From positions 1 to 23,078 of IMG/VR virus record IMGVR_UViG_3300034374_000307: a stretch of 23,078 nt of DNA; one strand, 5' to 3'. A program made the translations under genes and the position numbers. The notes beneath the pieces are model-generated. The model did no database searches, was not told the DNA's origin, and was given only the letters and a program-made list of their open reading frames with translations. This document shows positions 7,159-14,156 of the stretch, piece by piece. Position 1 is the stretch's first letter. The number at the start of each line of letters is the position of its first letter. Source of the DNA: a virus.

Positions 7159-9980
7159 TATGGTATTAATATAAATTCTACAGTTGATAAATCTCTAGGT
7201 TTGTAATCAATTTTATTTACTCTATATAATCTGTTTTTTATCATTACTTTTTCATTAAACTGAAATGTATTAATATCAGCAGGACTTAGATTTACTTTAA
7301 TTGTCATAACTCTAGTATCTGCATTATACAACTCATTATAGTAAGGCTGCCAATATATATTGAATAAATTATTTACAGGTATAAAAGGACTTCCTACAGG
7401 ATTTATTAATTGTGATGATTCAAAATTTAAGTCGCTTGTATCTACAGTAGTAGGGCTTACTTCTGATAAATGAGTAAACTGTCCAAAATACGTTTGATTC
7501 TCACTAGATAACCCATTTTGTGCAGGTATATAATAAGAATTAGCCGATAGCTTTTTGCCATTATCAAATAATATTCTAGGTGCATTATCAAACCCTTCAA
7601 AAGCACTTTGAGTATCATTAGATGAAAATATTGCAGGTACTATAAAGTCAGGGAATCTATCAAATAATGGTTTTATAACTGTAGCAGCAAAAGGAGAAGC
7701 CGTTATTTCTTCTTCTCCAGTAAGTAATGTAAAGCCAAATAAAAGATGAGAATTGAATATTTTAGAACCATATAAAGAACCACCAGTACCATTTCTATAC
7801 AAAGTGAAAGGATAATCTTCACTATCTTCTTCATATTTAAATATTGTTTTTTTCTTTAATTCTAAAGGTGTTAATTTTATTTCAGTAGCATCTACTCTAT
7901 CTGTCCAATCATGTTTTATATTTCTATCTGCTAAACTTAGCCCTGCCGTATCTTCAAAAAATATCTTATTATACGGCTCTATGCGTATATTTCGTGTGTT
8001 GCTAGGGTCTGGCATAGAAACTAAGTTAAACATCGTAAAAAACGCTTTAACGTACTCCCACTGCCCTATCTCCCCTCGCTTTGAATTAAGCAAAGTAGAA
8101 TCTATTACAGTTGTTAATCCTACAGTTACATCTACTGTACTAGGGAAAGGTGCTACTGTACTATTATATTGTTTAAAAGTTCCTGCCGTTGTACTTCTAA
8201 ATTGAAGTTCAAATGTTTCGTTAGTATCTAAAGTAGTAAATATAACACCTGATTCTACTACGTAAACTGTAGTAGTATATGCAGTTGATGTTAAATTATA
8301 TATATCTGTTATATTACCTCCACTATCTTTTTTTACTCCCCTAAAGGTTAAGGTGTCATTTGTTATACAAGTAAATCTAACACTATACTCTATTTTATAA
8401 CCTGAATTATCTGATTGTCCTACAAACTTATAATTTACATCATCCCAGCCCATCTCATCTGAATATTCGTTATAAGATAAGTTTACATTTTTAAAAGTTG
8501 TAGCTGAAAGATAATCAGGTAGGGATTGTCCGAATCTATTATATACACCCTGTTTTGTTTCGCTAGGAACTTCACCTGTAAAGTTGAAATCCATATAAAG
8601 CTTAGTAAAATCTACATCTCCTGTGCTTAAGTTTAAGCCATCTAAAAAATCAGATGAATAAGTAAACCCAGCATCATTCATTATTTTTTTAAACAAATAT
8701 CTACAGTTTATAAAAGGTCTAAAAGCATCTTCTAATCTATTTAATACAGGCTGCCCATCTACTGCATTAGTTCCTGAAGGTGCAGTTAAACTAATATTAC
8801 CAGTCCAATCAACAAAAGGGTATTTTAGCACATCTGTATTGTTTGCACCTAAAGAAGCCTTGTAAGCAAATGAGTTTACAGGTAAAGAGTTAGTTAAAGG
8901 AAGCCCTGTTGTTTCCCAACTAGCCTTTATATTTGTTTTGTTATAATCGTGTTCTAGTTCATCTAAATCTAAATCAGATAATTTTTTATTTTCTAGTACA
9001 TCTTTTAATGCTATAGTTTCTGAATATAGATTGACATTATAGCTTATTTCTCCTTCCTTATTTACTATATCTATAAGCCTTAAAAATCCTTCAAATAAAA
9101 TATAGCCATCTTGTTTTAATATACACTTAGTTTGTACATAAGGATTAAATGTATTTTGTGCTAATACTCCATCTATTTGTGTAGAGTTCGTTATTTCAAA
9201 TATTTGTGTAAATATTCTATTGTTTCTTTTTGTAGCAGGTAAATTAAAGTCCTTAGAGTAGCTTTGTGTTTTTTCTGCTGCATTTTTAAAGTTGTCAATA
9301 GATAAGCTTAATGGTATATCTTCATCTTGATATAAGTCGCATATTACTTGCCCATCTGCTAAGTCAGTAAATACTAAAGGCGGTGTAGCACCTGCACCCC
9401 TAATTGTTATTCTTCTTACTTCTATATAATCTGCACCACTATTTTGGTAATCTAATATTAATACTTCTGATGAGTTTACTGCCGTAAAGTCAAATGTTTT
9501 ATATCCTGTAGTAGATGTTGATATAGCAGTAGCACCCCCACCTCCTAAGTTGTTACCATAACTATCATTACCTATAAATAAAAAACCACCTGTAGCAGCA
9601 TTTACTATTCTAAATTTAAGTTGATAGGTTGCTCCTACTACTAAATTGTCTATTCTTTGATATACACCACTACTAGAATTTACACCTCCTGAAGCTGCTT
9701 TAAATCTAAGCTTAGGTGCTACAGTACCTATTTTAATAGGATAATCTACATCTGCATACGAAGTACCACCAAAAGACCTAAATTTTTTCCAATTAGTTAT
9801 TGGTGCATCATTTGTTACTGCATCAAAAGCAGGGTTGCTAGTAGTAGAGCTATATCCTGTGTGGTTTTGTATAGTATTAAAGCCTACTCCATCTGCTACT
9901 AGATTAGTATTAATTACACTAGAGTTATATTGGTAAACTCCCTGATAATCCTGTGGGTATAATATTAGTTGTACACTCAT
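7158..9980 (-). CDS. large minor tail / tail-tip hub-like protein with N-terminal carbohydrate-binding-like module (940 aa)
   Basis: The protein is the largest in the window. Residues about 1-50 are a lead-in. Residues about 60-195 look like a galactose-binding/CBM-type beta sandwich (VYQRIDNLVVGATYQLKF, TTGYKTFDFTA, ADYIEVRRITIRG). The core begins near 203 with VICDLYQDEDIPLSLSIDNFKNA and SYSKDFNLPATKRNNRIF, a block I associate with tail-tip/baseplate-hub proteins of Bacteroidota phages. The remainder is beta-rich, with a final block near 900-940 (FNEKVMIKNRLYRVNKIDY). It overlaps both neighbours by one base, so it is translationally coupled to the 479-residue protein. Role in tail tip and host contact is inferred; no lytic enzyme motif was seen. 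Confidence 0.7.
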   Translation of the reverse strand: MSVQLILYPQDYQGVYQYNSSVINTNLVADGVGFNTIQNHTGYSSTTSNPAFDAVTNDAPITNWKKFRSFGGTSYADVDYPIKIGTVAPKLRFKAASGGVNSSSGVYQRIDNLVVGATYQLKFRIVNAATGGFLFIGNDSYGNNLGGGGATAISTSTTGYKTFDFTAVNSSEVLILDYQNSGADYIEVRRITIRGAGATPPLVFTDLADGQVICDLYQDEDIPLSLSIDNFKNAAEKTQSYSKDFNLPATKRNNRIFTQIFEITNSTQIDGVLAQNTFNPYVQTKCILKQDGYILFEGFLRLIDIVNKEGEISYNVNLYSETIALKDVLENKKLSDLDLDELEHDYNKTNIKASWETTGLPLTNSLPVNSFAYKASLGANNTDVLKYPFVDWTGNISLTAPSGTNAVDGQPVLNRLEDAFRPFINCRYLFKKIMNDAGFTYSSDFLDGLNLSTGDVDFTKLYMDFNFTGEVPSETKQGVYNRFGQSLPDYLSATTFKNVNLSYNEYSDEMGWDDVNYKFVGQSDNSGYKIEYSVRFTCITNDTLTFRGVKKDSGGNITDIYNLTSTAYTTTVYVVESGVIFTTLDTNETFELQFRSTTAGTFKQYNSTVAPFPSTVDVTVGLTTVIDSTLLNSKRGEIGQWEYVKAFFTMFNLVSMPDPSNTRNIRIEPYNKIFFEDTAGLSLADRNIKHDWTDRVDATEIKLTPLELKKKTIFKYEEDSEDYPFTLYRNGTGGSLYGSKIFNSHLLFGFTLLTGEEEITASPFAATVIKPLFDRFPDFIVPAIFSSNDTQSAFEGFDNAPRILFDNGKKLSANSYYIPAQNGLSSENQTYFGQFTHLSEVSPTTVDTSDLNFESSQLINPVGSPFIPVNNLFNIYWQPYYNELYNADTRVMTIKVNLSPADINTFQFNEKVMIKNRLYRVNKIDYKPRDLSTVEFILIP

Positions 9981-11419
9981 TATGCAGATTGTATTCTTTT
10001 ATTCTTAGTTTTTTCTAATTCAAATGTATATTGTATTAACTTATCATTTGCTTTAGTTTTTCTAGTATAGCTAGAAGTAGTAACAGTAACAGGCTCTACG
10101 TATTTATTTATCATACCACTTGTGTCTGTATCAGAGTAACCATTTAGTATATAAACTTCAGGGCTATTTATTAAGTCCTCAAACCATACTGCATCTGCAT
10201 CTACTAAGTAATCAGTATTTATACTTATTCTTTCTTTACTATTTACTCTAAAGTTTTTCATGCCTCCTCTGAAGCCATCTATTTTATATGTGCTTTCATT
10301 CCAAGTACCATCTAATTGAGTATATGATGTTCTATTAGTTTGTAAAGACCTTACTGACTTTTTAGTAAATGTATAATAATCCCAAGTACCATGAGGATTT
10401 AACCAAGTTAGCCTAATACCCTCAAATCCTTTACAATCATCTGTTATTATGTTGATAGTATATAATTGACTTATAGCTATATTTTGGTCGTCAAAAGCTT
10501 GTATTGTATAATAAGATGTATTTGCTTTATGTGCATCCCAACTAGTACTCCATCCATCTAAGTTAGCAGGGAAAGCACCTAAGTAATTTATCCTTGTTCT
10601 TGCTAAATTATTTGCGTTTGTAAAAGCACCGTTAGTCCAATTAGCAAAATTTTGTATAGTAGCTAGTAGAGTATTAGAACTATCATATAGCTTTATATTA
10701 AAATAATTTACCCTATAGTTAGTAGCAGTATCATCTCCTACTTGAAATGAATAATCTCCTGTAGATAAAAAGTTAAAAAAAGGCAAAGTACCATAATCAG
10801 ATAATCTTGCATATTGTGTAGTAGGTGCATTACTTAAAAATTTAGCATCAGTATCATTCATTACATAATTGAAGTCAGATAACTGATAACCATAATCTGC
10901 GCCTATTTGATTTAATACATCATCATACTGTAAATAGCCATTATAAAATAAGTATGGTTCTGATAATACTGAGTTAGTTGTATCTATAGTTACCACCCCT
11001 GTTAGTGTTGTTGAGTATTCTAATAAAAACTCTACTTGAAAATATCTAGCTACATTATCAGAAGTGGCAAACTTGTCTATTAAGTGTATAGGGTGTGGTG
11101 TGCTATCTGAATAACTAACTGTTTTATATGTACTAGTATTACCAAAATCAGTTCCTTTATTGTCAGGCTTTACAAAGCTTTCTAAAATAGGTTGCATTGA
11201 GAATATACCTACTCCTGCGTTATTTGGAGTTGTTTTTAATACGGCTACTCTATTTGATATATCATTTAAGTTTGTACTACTATCATTTACATATACATAA
11301 GCTACAAATTTTACGTTATAATTACTAGCTACTATATTATCATCTTTAACTGTAAATATTATATCCTGACCTACTGGTAAGGTTTTATATAGTGGTTTTT
11401 GTTGTATTGTTATTGCCAT
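9980..11419 (-). CDS. minor tail protein, possible distal-tail component (479 aa)
   Basis: A beta-rich virion protein starting MAITIQQKPLYKTLPVGQDIIF. The C-terminal half has GFEGIRLTWLNPHGTWDYYTF followed by KKSVRSLQTNRTSY and FRVNSKERISINTDYL, a block I recall from Bacteroidota phage genes next to hub-like proteins. Aromatic and Asn/Thr content is high and no helical or catalytic segment stands out, so a portal is unlikely despite the suitable length. It is coupled by one-base overlaps to the gp10-like gene before and the hub-like gene after. A distal-tail (Dit-like) position is the best inference. Confidence 0.6.
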   Translation of the reverse strand: MAITIQQKPLYKTLPVGQDIIFTVKDDNIVASNYNVKFVAYVYVNDSSTNLNDISNRVAVLKTTPNNAGVGIFSMQPILESFVKPDNKGTDFGNTSTYKTVSYSDSTPHPIHLIDKFATSDNVARYFQVEFLLEYSTTLTGVVTIDTTNSVLSEPYLFYNGYLQYDDVLNQIGADYGYQLSDFNYVMNDTDAKFLSNAPTTQYARLSDYGTLPFFNFLSTGDYSFQVGDDTATNYRVNYFNIKLYDSSNTLLATIQNFANWTNGAFTNANNLARTRINYLGAFPANLDGWSTSWDAHKANTSYYTIQAFDDQNIAISQLYTINIITDDCKGFEGIRLTWLNPHGTWDYYTFTKKSVRSLQTNRTSYTQLDGTWNESTYKIDGFRGGMKNFRVNSKERISINTDYLVDADAVWFEDLINSPEVYILNGYSDTDTSGMINKYVEPVTVTTSSYTRKTKANDKLIQYTFELEKTKNKRIQSA

Positions 11420-11934
11420 TATGCTTTTATTATATTTTCTATATCTTGTTTTACTGCTTTACCTACTTTATCATAAAAGCCTCTTAACTCAAGTTGTAAA
11501 GGCTTCTGAAAAAAACTTATCCCTTCTATACCTCTGGTGTATATTTTATTAGCTATTAGATACTGTAAACTTTTACGTGATATAAACCTACCCTGCTCAT
11601 CTCTAGGTGCTATACCCCTACGAACTATCCACTTATCTAATAATCTCATAGGTGGTCTTTTATTCGTATATCTATAAGGGCTTTCTTTTCTTTGCCCTTC
11701 ATAGTCTACATAGTATCTTTTTTCATTAGTACCTGATACTCCTTTGTCCATAAAAGTACCGTAGTCAGCCATCAAAAACTCTACAGATAAATTATCCTTT
11801 TCTTTTTTGATTCTAAATTTTATACTATTAAGTAAATCTCCTGATACTACTTTTTTCTTTCTCTTTAGTATTCCTTTAGCTTTATTGACTACACTTTTAC
11901 CGAAACTATTTAAGTATCGTTCTAATGCTTCCAT
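11419..11934 (-). CDS. HK97 gp10-like head-tail joining/tail completion protein (171 aa)
   Basis: The fold pattern fits the HK97 gp10-like family: an N-terminal amphipathic helix (LERYLNSFGKSVVNKAKGIL), then VVSGDLLNSIKFRIKK, the strand VEFLMADYGTFMDKGVSGT, then SPYRYTNKRPPMRLLDKWIVRRGI, ending with a helix (RKSLQYLIANKIYTRGI) and SFFQKPLQLELRGFY. The (A/D)YGxFxDxGV block is the most diagnostic. Such proteins act at the head-tail interface or tail terminator. It lies among the tail genes with one-base overlaps on both sides, so the genes are co-translated. Confidence 0.7.
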   Translation of the reverse strand: MEALERYLNSFGKSVVNKAKGILKRKKKVVSGDLLNSIKFRIKKEKDNLSVEFLMADYGTFMDKGVSGTNEKRYYVDYEGQRKESPYRYTNKRPPMRLLDKWIVRRGIAPRDEQGRFISRKSLQYLIANKIYTRGIEGISFFQKPLQLELRGFYDKVGKAVKQDIENIIKA

Positions 11935-12377
11935 TATACACTAGCTACAAATATTTCTACGTCTAAATCTGCTGAAGGATTTACTTGTAAACTTCTTAAA
12001 TCAGACATAGTACCAAAGCTAGGTGTAGTACCTTCTTCTGCTAACATTACATCATCTGCTGCACATAGTATATGTGATTGTCCTGCATTAAGTAGTACTT
12101 GGTAATTCGTAGCTGCACCTACTACTGCTAGTTCTAATGAGTTAGTTTGGTCTAAATTTGTTACTCTAATATACCTAACATCCTCTTTGTCTATTTGTAC
12201 TGCTGAACCATAAGAGTTAGAATCAAAAGTTGCTAAGTGAGTAGTTTGTGCTGAAGTACAAGTTACTATTCTTTCATATACGTTATTTATACCAGTTGTT
12301 GTTACTGTATTAGTCGTGCCTCTTACTGCACCGTTTAATGTAACGCTTTCTGTTAATGTTGTTGTTAAATCTGCCAT
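11934..12377 (-). CDS. beta-rich structural protein (147 aa)
   Basis: The sequence is Thr/Val/Ala-rich throughout and predicts as a beta sandwich: TLTESVTLNGAVRGTTNTV at the start, then EDVRYIRVTNLDQTNSLELAV, YQVLLNAGQSHIL and a closing SADLDVEIFVASV. The RYIRVTNLD...L...G.S block recurs, as I remember it, in small virion proteins of environmental phages, but I cannot name a function. Its start is one base past the preceding gene's stop and its end overlaps the gp10-like start. A neck, decoration or tail-associated role is possible. Confidence 0.55.
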   Translation of the reverse strand: MADLTTTLTESVTLNGAVRGTTNTVTTTGINNVYERIVTCTSAQTTHLATFDSNSYGSAVQIDKEDVRYIRVTNLDQTNSLELAVVGAATNYQVLLNAGQSHILCAADDVMLAEEGTTPSFGTMSDLRSLQVNPSADLDVEIFVASV

Positions 12378-12378
12378 A

Positions 12379-12729
12379 TTATTTATTATCTATTTGTTTT
12401 AATTTATTTATTGCCCAATTAATTCCACTGCTCCCTCCCCAAGCATCCCACATTAGACCTCCACACCCTTCTGAGTATGGTACATCTTTATGTTGTTGGT
12501 GTCTTTTAAAACTAGCCATTCTAGCTATAGTATCTCTGCTAATAGGTTTCTTATCTGCTAATTGTGCAGACCTTGTCCAGCCTACTCTAGTACCACAGTC
12601 GCTACCATTTTCTTCTTTCCACTTTCTAGCCCTTCTAGCGTTATTAGTTGCGCTTTGTGGATAGTCTGTATAGCTTTCTAGATTAATACTAATTTCTTCT
12701 AGCTTCTCTAATATATCTTCATAGTTCAT
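12379..12729 (-). CDS. phage protein with GTRVGWTRSAQLA...WDAWGG domain (116 aa)
   Basis: Residues about 24-112 carry a recognisable recurrent phage domain: NNARRARKWKEENGSDCGTRVGWTR (read in two parts), ADKKPISRDTIARMASFKRH and GGLMWDAWGGSSGINWA. I recall the same Ala-rich helix, GxxVGxxRAxQLA, RMxSFxxRH and WDAWGG blocks, alone or fused to other proteins, in head and packaging regions of many phages and in polyvalent proteins. Its function is not established to my knowledge. The first 23 residues form an acidic helix. It sits between the tail completion gene and the 147-residue structural gene and is probably made at the same time as the tail proteins. Confidence 0.6.
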   Translation of the reverse strand: MNYEDILEKLEEISINLESYTDYPQSATNNARRARKWKEENGSDCGTRVGWTRSAQLADKKPISRDTIARMASFKRHQQHKDVPYSEGCGGLMWDAWGGSSGINWAINKLKQIDNK

Positions 12730-12787
12730 AAGTTATCTTCGGTGGTATTAGTTGTATTGTTAATTTTCCTATTTTTATTTTAAACAT
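12719..12787 (-). CDS. possible 22-residue microprotein bridging two tail genes
   Basis: An ORF starting at an ATG that overlaps the previous stop as TAATG reads MFKIKIGKLTIQLIPPKITY plus two residues. It ends 11 nt inside the next gene's start region. It fills what would otherwise be a 57-nt gap, and its coupled start and overlapping end are the spacing pattern used by real genes here. It could be a translated coupling leader or a real small protein. The length is too short for confidence. Confidence 0.4.
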   Translation of the reverse strand: MFKIKIGKLTIQLIPPKITYEL

Positions 12788-13281
12788 TATTTACCTGCAT
12801 ATACTGTTTGTTGTGGTGCTATACAAGTGTTATAATCATTCTCAATTATTATTGGTAACGTAAACACCCACCCACTTACTGAGTTGTCAAACCTTTCTGT
12901 AAACGGCTCTATAGTAATATCTCCTTCTGTAAAATATGCAGGATTTTCTCCTTCACTAGCACCTGATAAATACAGGCTTTCTCCATTTTTTAATGTACCT
13001 ATTAAATCATTACAAATACTTAAGCAATCTGATAATACTTCCTGTTCGTTGCTTTCATCAGGAAATACTAAGTCCATTACAAAGACCTGAAAGTTTAATG
13101 TCATTTGATTATTTTGTGCTACTGCATTAATTGGATTAATATGCATTAAAGGATATAGCGTATTTTTTTCTAAGTCTATTTCCCAAATATCTCCAGTTGT
13201 TACTGTCTTTATTTGATAGTGATTAGTACCTAATTGCTTTAAGGTATCTATTGTATTGTTATAATTTTTAAAGTGCGTCAT
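12787..13281 (-). CDS. probable tail terminator/completion protein (164 aa)
   Basis: Sequence landmarks are YPLMHINPINAVAQNNQMTLNFQVFVMDLV (read across 44-73), VLSDCLSICNDLI (about 82-94), FTERFDNSVSGWVFTLPIII and a C-terminal NTCIAP. I associate the YP...F.V.VMDLV...VLSD.L.I..DLI layout and the Cys-Pro ending with tail completion/terminator proteins of Bacteroidota phages. The alpha/beta pattern fits that fold. Its ATG overlaps the TGA of the frameshift-extension ORF, linking its translation to the chaperone. The assignment is by pattern and position. Confidence 0.6.
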   Translation of the reverse strand: MTHFKNYNNTIDTLKQLGTNHYQIKTVTTGDIWEIDLEKNTLYPLMHINPINAVAQNNQMTLNFQVFVMDLVFPDESNEQEVLSDCLSICNDLIGTLKNGESLYLSGASEGENPAYFTEGDITIEPFTERFDNSVSGWVFTLPIIIENDYNTCIAPQQTVYAGK

Positions 13282-13523
13282 CTACTAACTTTTTTTATTT
13301 CGTTTAAATCGACCTCATAAGTAAGCCAAGTTAAACATTCATATAAGCTTAATTTTGTTATCCTTTCTAAGTTTACTATTTCTCCATTTGTTAATCTATA
13401 CATCACTCCGAACCATCCCCACTTTTTTGCGAACTTGTCGCTTGTAGTGATTGTATCATCTGATTCGCCCGTTCCGTTAAATACAACGGCAAAATCTTCG
13501 ATAGTTCGTTCCCTAAAGTCCAA
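13278..13523 (-). CDS. -1 frameshift extension of the tail assembly chaperone (81 codons)
   Basis: This reading frame lacks a good start (TTG inside the T run) and is best read as the extension reached by -1 slippage on the heptamer T TTT TTT. The long product would be 175 residues from the 0 frame plus 81 from this frame, 256 in all. The extension contains KKWGWFGVMYRLTNGEIV and ITKLSLYECLTWLTY, resembling the W..Y...LA...V..I..L...E.L.wL.Y pattern of chaperone C-terminal domains. The TGA overlaps the ATG of the tail completion gene. If the T run were really ten bases, the fusion would be a single uninterrupted gene. Confidence 0.7.
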   Translation of the reverse strand: MDFRERTIEDFAVVFNGTGESDDTITTSDKFAKKWGWFGVMYRLTNGEIVNLERITKLSLYECLTWLTYEVDLNEIKKVSR

Positions 13524-14047
13524 AAAAAAACCAATGAACTATGTACATCTTTAGCCTTCATTTTTTTAAACTTCTCAGCTCTCATTCTAACCTCACTGCC
13601 ATTATAAGCAGTTATTGAGTAGTGTTTACCATTCTTCTCTACTATAGGTCTATAAAGAACTGCCATAATTTTTGATAAGTTTTTTTCTATTCCTGCCTGT
13701 ATGTATGTTTCTATATCTGCATACTCTCCAAGTGTTATCTCAGATAAATCAGGATGAAAGCCATACTCTACATTATCTATTTCAATTATCCTTCTTAACT
13801 TACCTTTAGCATCCTTTTGCAATTCAGCTATTTTATTTAAGATATTAGATACATCATTTATACCTAGTTCTTTAATTAACTTCTTAGGTATATCAGATAA
13901 CAAGCTTATTGTATCTAATGCCTCTTTTGACTTTGAATCACTATTCATAGTAATTAACTTAGCCCATTTTTCAAGTGTTACATCATTCCAACTATTTATA
14001 AGACTGTAAGATTTTTTCTTACCATCCTTTTCAATGTTTACTTGCAT
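13403..14047 (-). CDS. tail assembly chaperone, short form (214 aa)
   Basis: A mostly helical protein: SYSLINSWNDVTLEKWAKLI near the start, then YGFHPDLSEITLGEYADIETYI (about 95-116) and LSKIMAVLYRPIVEKNGKHY (about 124-143), a block I recall from a Bacteroidota phage family. The ORF ends WTLGNELSKILPLYL...SSQKSGDGSE. A slippery run of nine T lies at codons 173-176, and a second ORF in the -1 frame overlaps this gene's last 118 nt. This is the layout of lambda gpG/gpGT-type chaperones that coat the tape measure before tail tube assembly. It is the first gene after the terminase terminator, starting at promoter copy 2. The chaperone identity rests largely on the frameshift architecture. Confidence 0.7.
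   Translation of the reverse strand: MQVNIEKDGKKKSYSLINSWNDVTLEKWAKLITMNSDSKSKEALDTISLLSDIPKKLIKELGINDVSNILNKIAELQKDAKGKLRRIIEIDNVEYGFHPDLSEITLGEYADIETYIQAGIEKNLSKIMAVLYRPIVEKNGKHYSITAYNGSEVRMRAEKFKKMKAKDVHSSLVFFWTLGNELSKILPLYLTERANQMIQSLQATSSQKSGDGSE
13522..13530 (-). other. T9 slippery site for -1 programmed frameshift
   Basis: In the 0 frame the codons are GTT TTT TTT TGG. Re-pairing of both TTT codons one base back keeps perfect anticodon matches and leads into TTG GAC TTT AGG, the extension frame. No downstream structure was assessed. Confidence 0.65.
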
Positions 14048-14049
14048 AA

Positions 14050-14081
14050 TATATAATAGAATTATTTGTTATTTAGTTTAA
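14050..14081 (-). promoter_or_regulatory. putative phage promoter, copy 2 (TTAAAC-N16-CTATTATATA)
   Basis: Minus strand TTAAAC (14076-14081), 16 nt, CTATTATATA (14050-14059), then 5 nt from TATTAT to the chaperone ATG at 14047. Together with the terminator at 14123-14156 it resets transcription between packaging and tail genes. Confidence 0.7.
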
Positions 14082-14094
14082 AATTGTATATTTG
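14065..14094 (+). promoter_or_regulatory. possible host-type promoter facing the terminator (TTTG-N18-TATATTTG)
   Basis: On the plus strand TTTG (14065-14068), 18 nt, then TATATTTG (14087-14094) matches the Bacteroidota consensus (TTTG / TAnnTTTG). A transcript from about 14100 would end at the hairpin 14123-14156, giving an RNA near 55 nt. Such matches occur by chance in AT-rich DNA, so this is weak. Confidence 0.25.
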
Positions 14095-14122
14095 TGCCGT
14101 TTTCTTAAAGTTTTTGTTTTTC

Positions 14123-14156
14123 AAAAAGGTGTAGCTTTGCAAGGCTGCACCTTTTT
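14123..14156 (-). terminator. strong hairpin terminator after terminase large subunit
   Basis: AAAAAGGTGTAGC (14123-14135) and GCTGCACCTTTTT (14144-14156) form a 13-bp stem with one G-T pair around an 8-nt loop. It starts immediately after the TerL TAG (14157-14159). A5 and T5 flanks make it potentially active in both directions. Confidence 0.85.

Noticed and set aside
9980-11419. 479-residue protein as the missing portal
   Set aside because: Length fits but the sequence is beta-rich with no portal-like helical stem and carries tail-protein blocks.
12356-12664. Plus-strand 102-codon open frame
   Set aside because: It is antisense to a well-supported phage domain gene, with no start context and a biased composition.
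13503-13523. TTG start making the -1 ORF a stand-alone gene
   Set aside because: TTG lies within the T9 run with no A-rich leader and inside another gene; frameshift extension explains the layout better.
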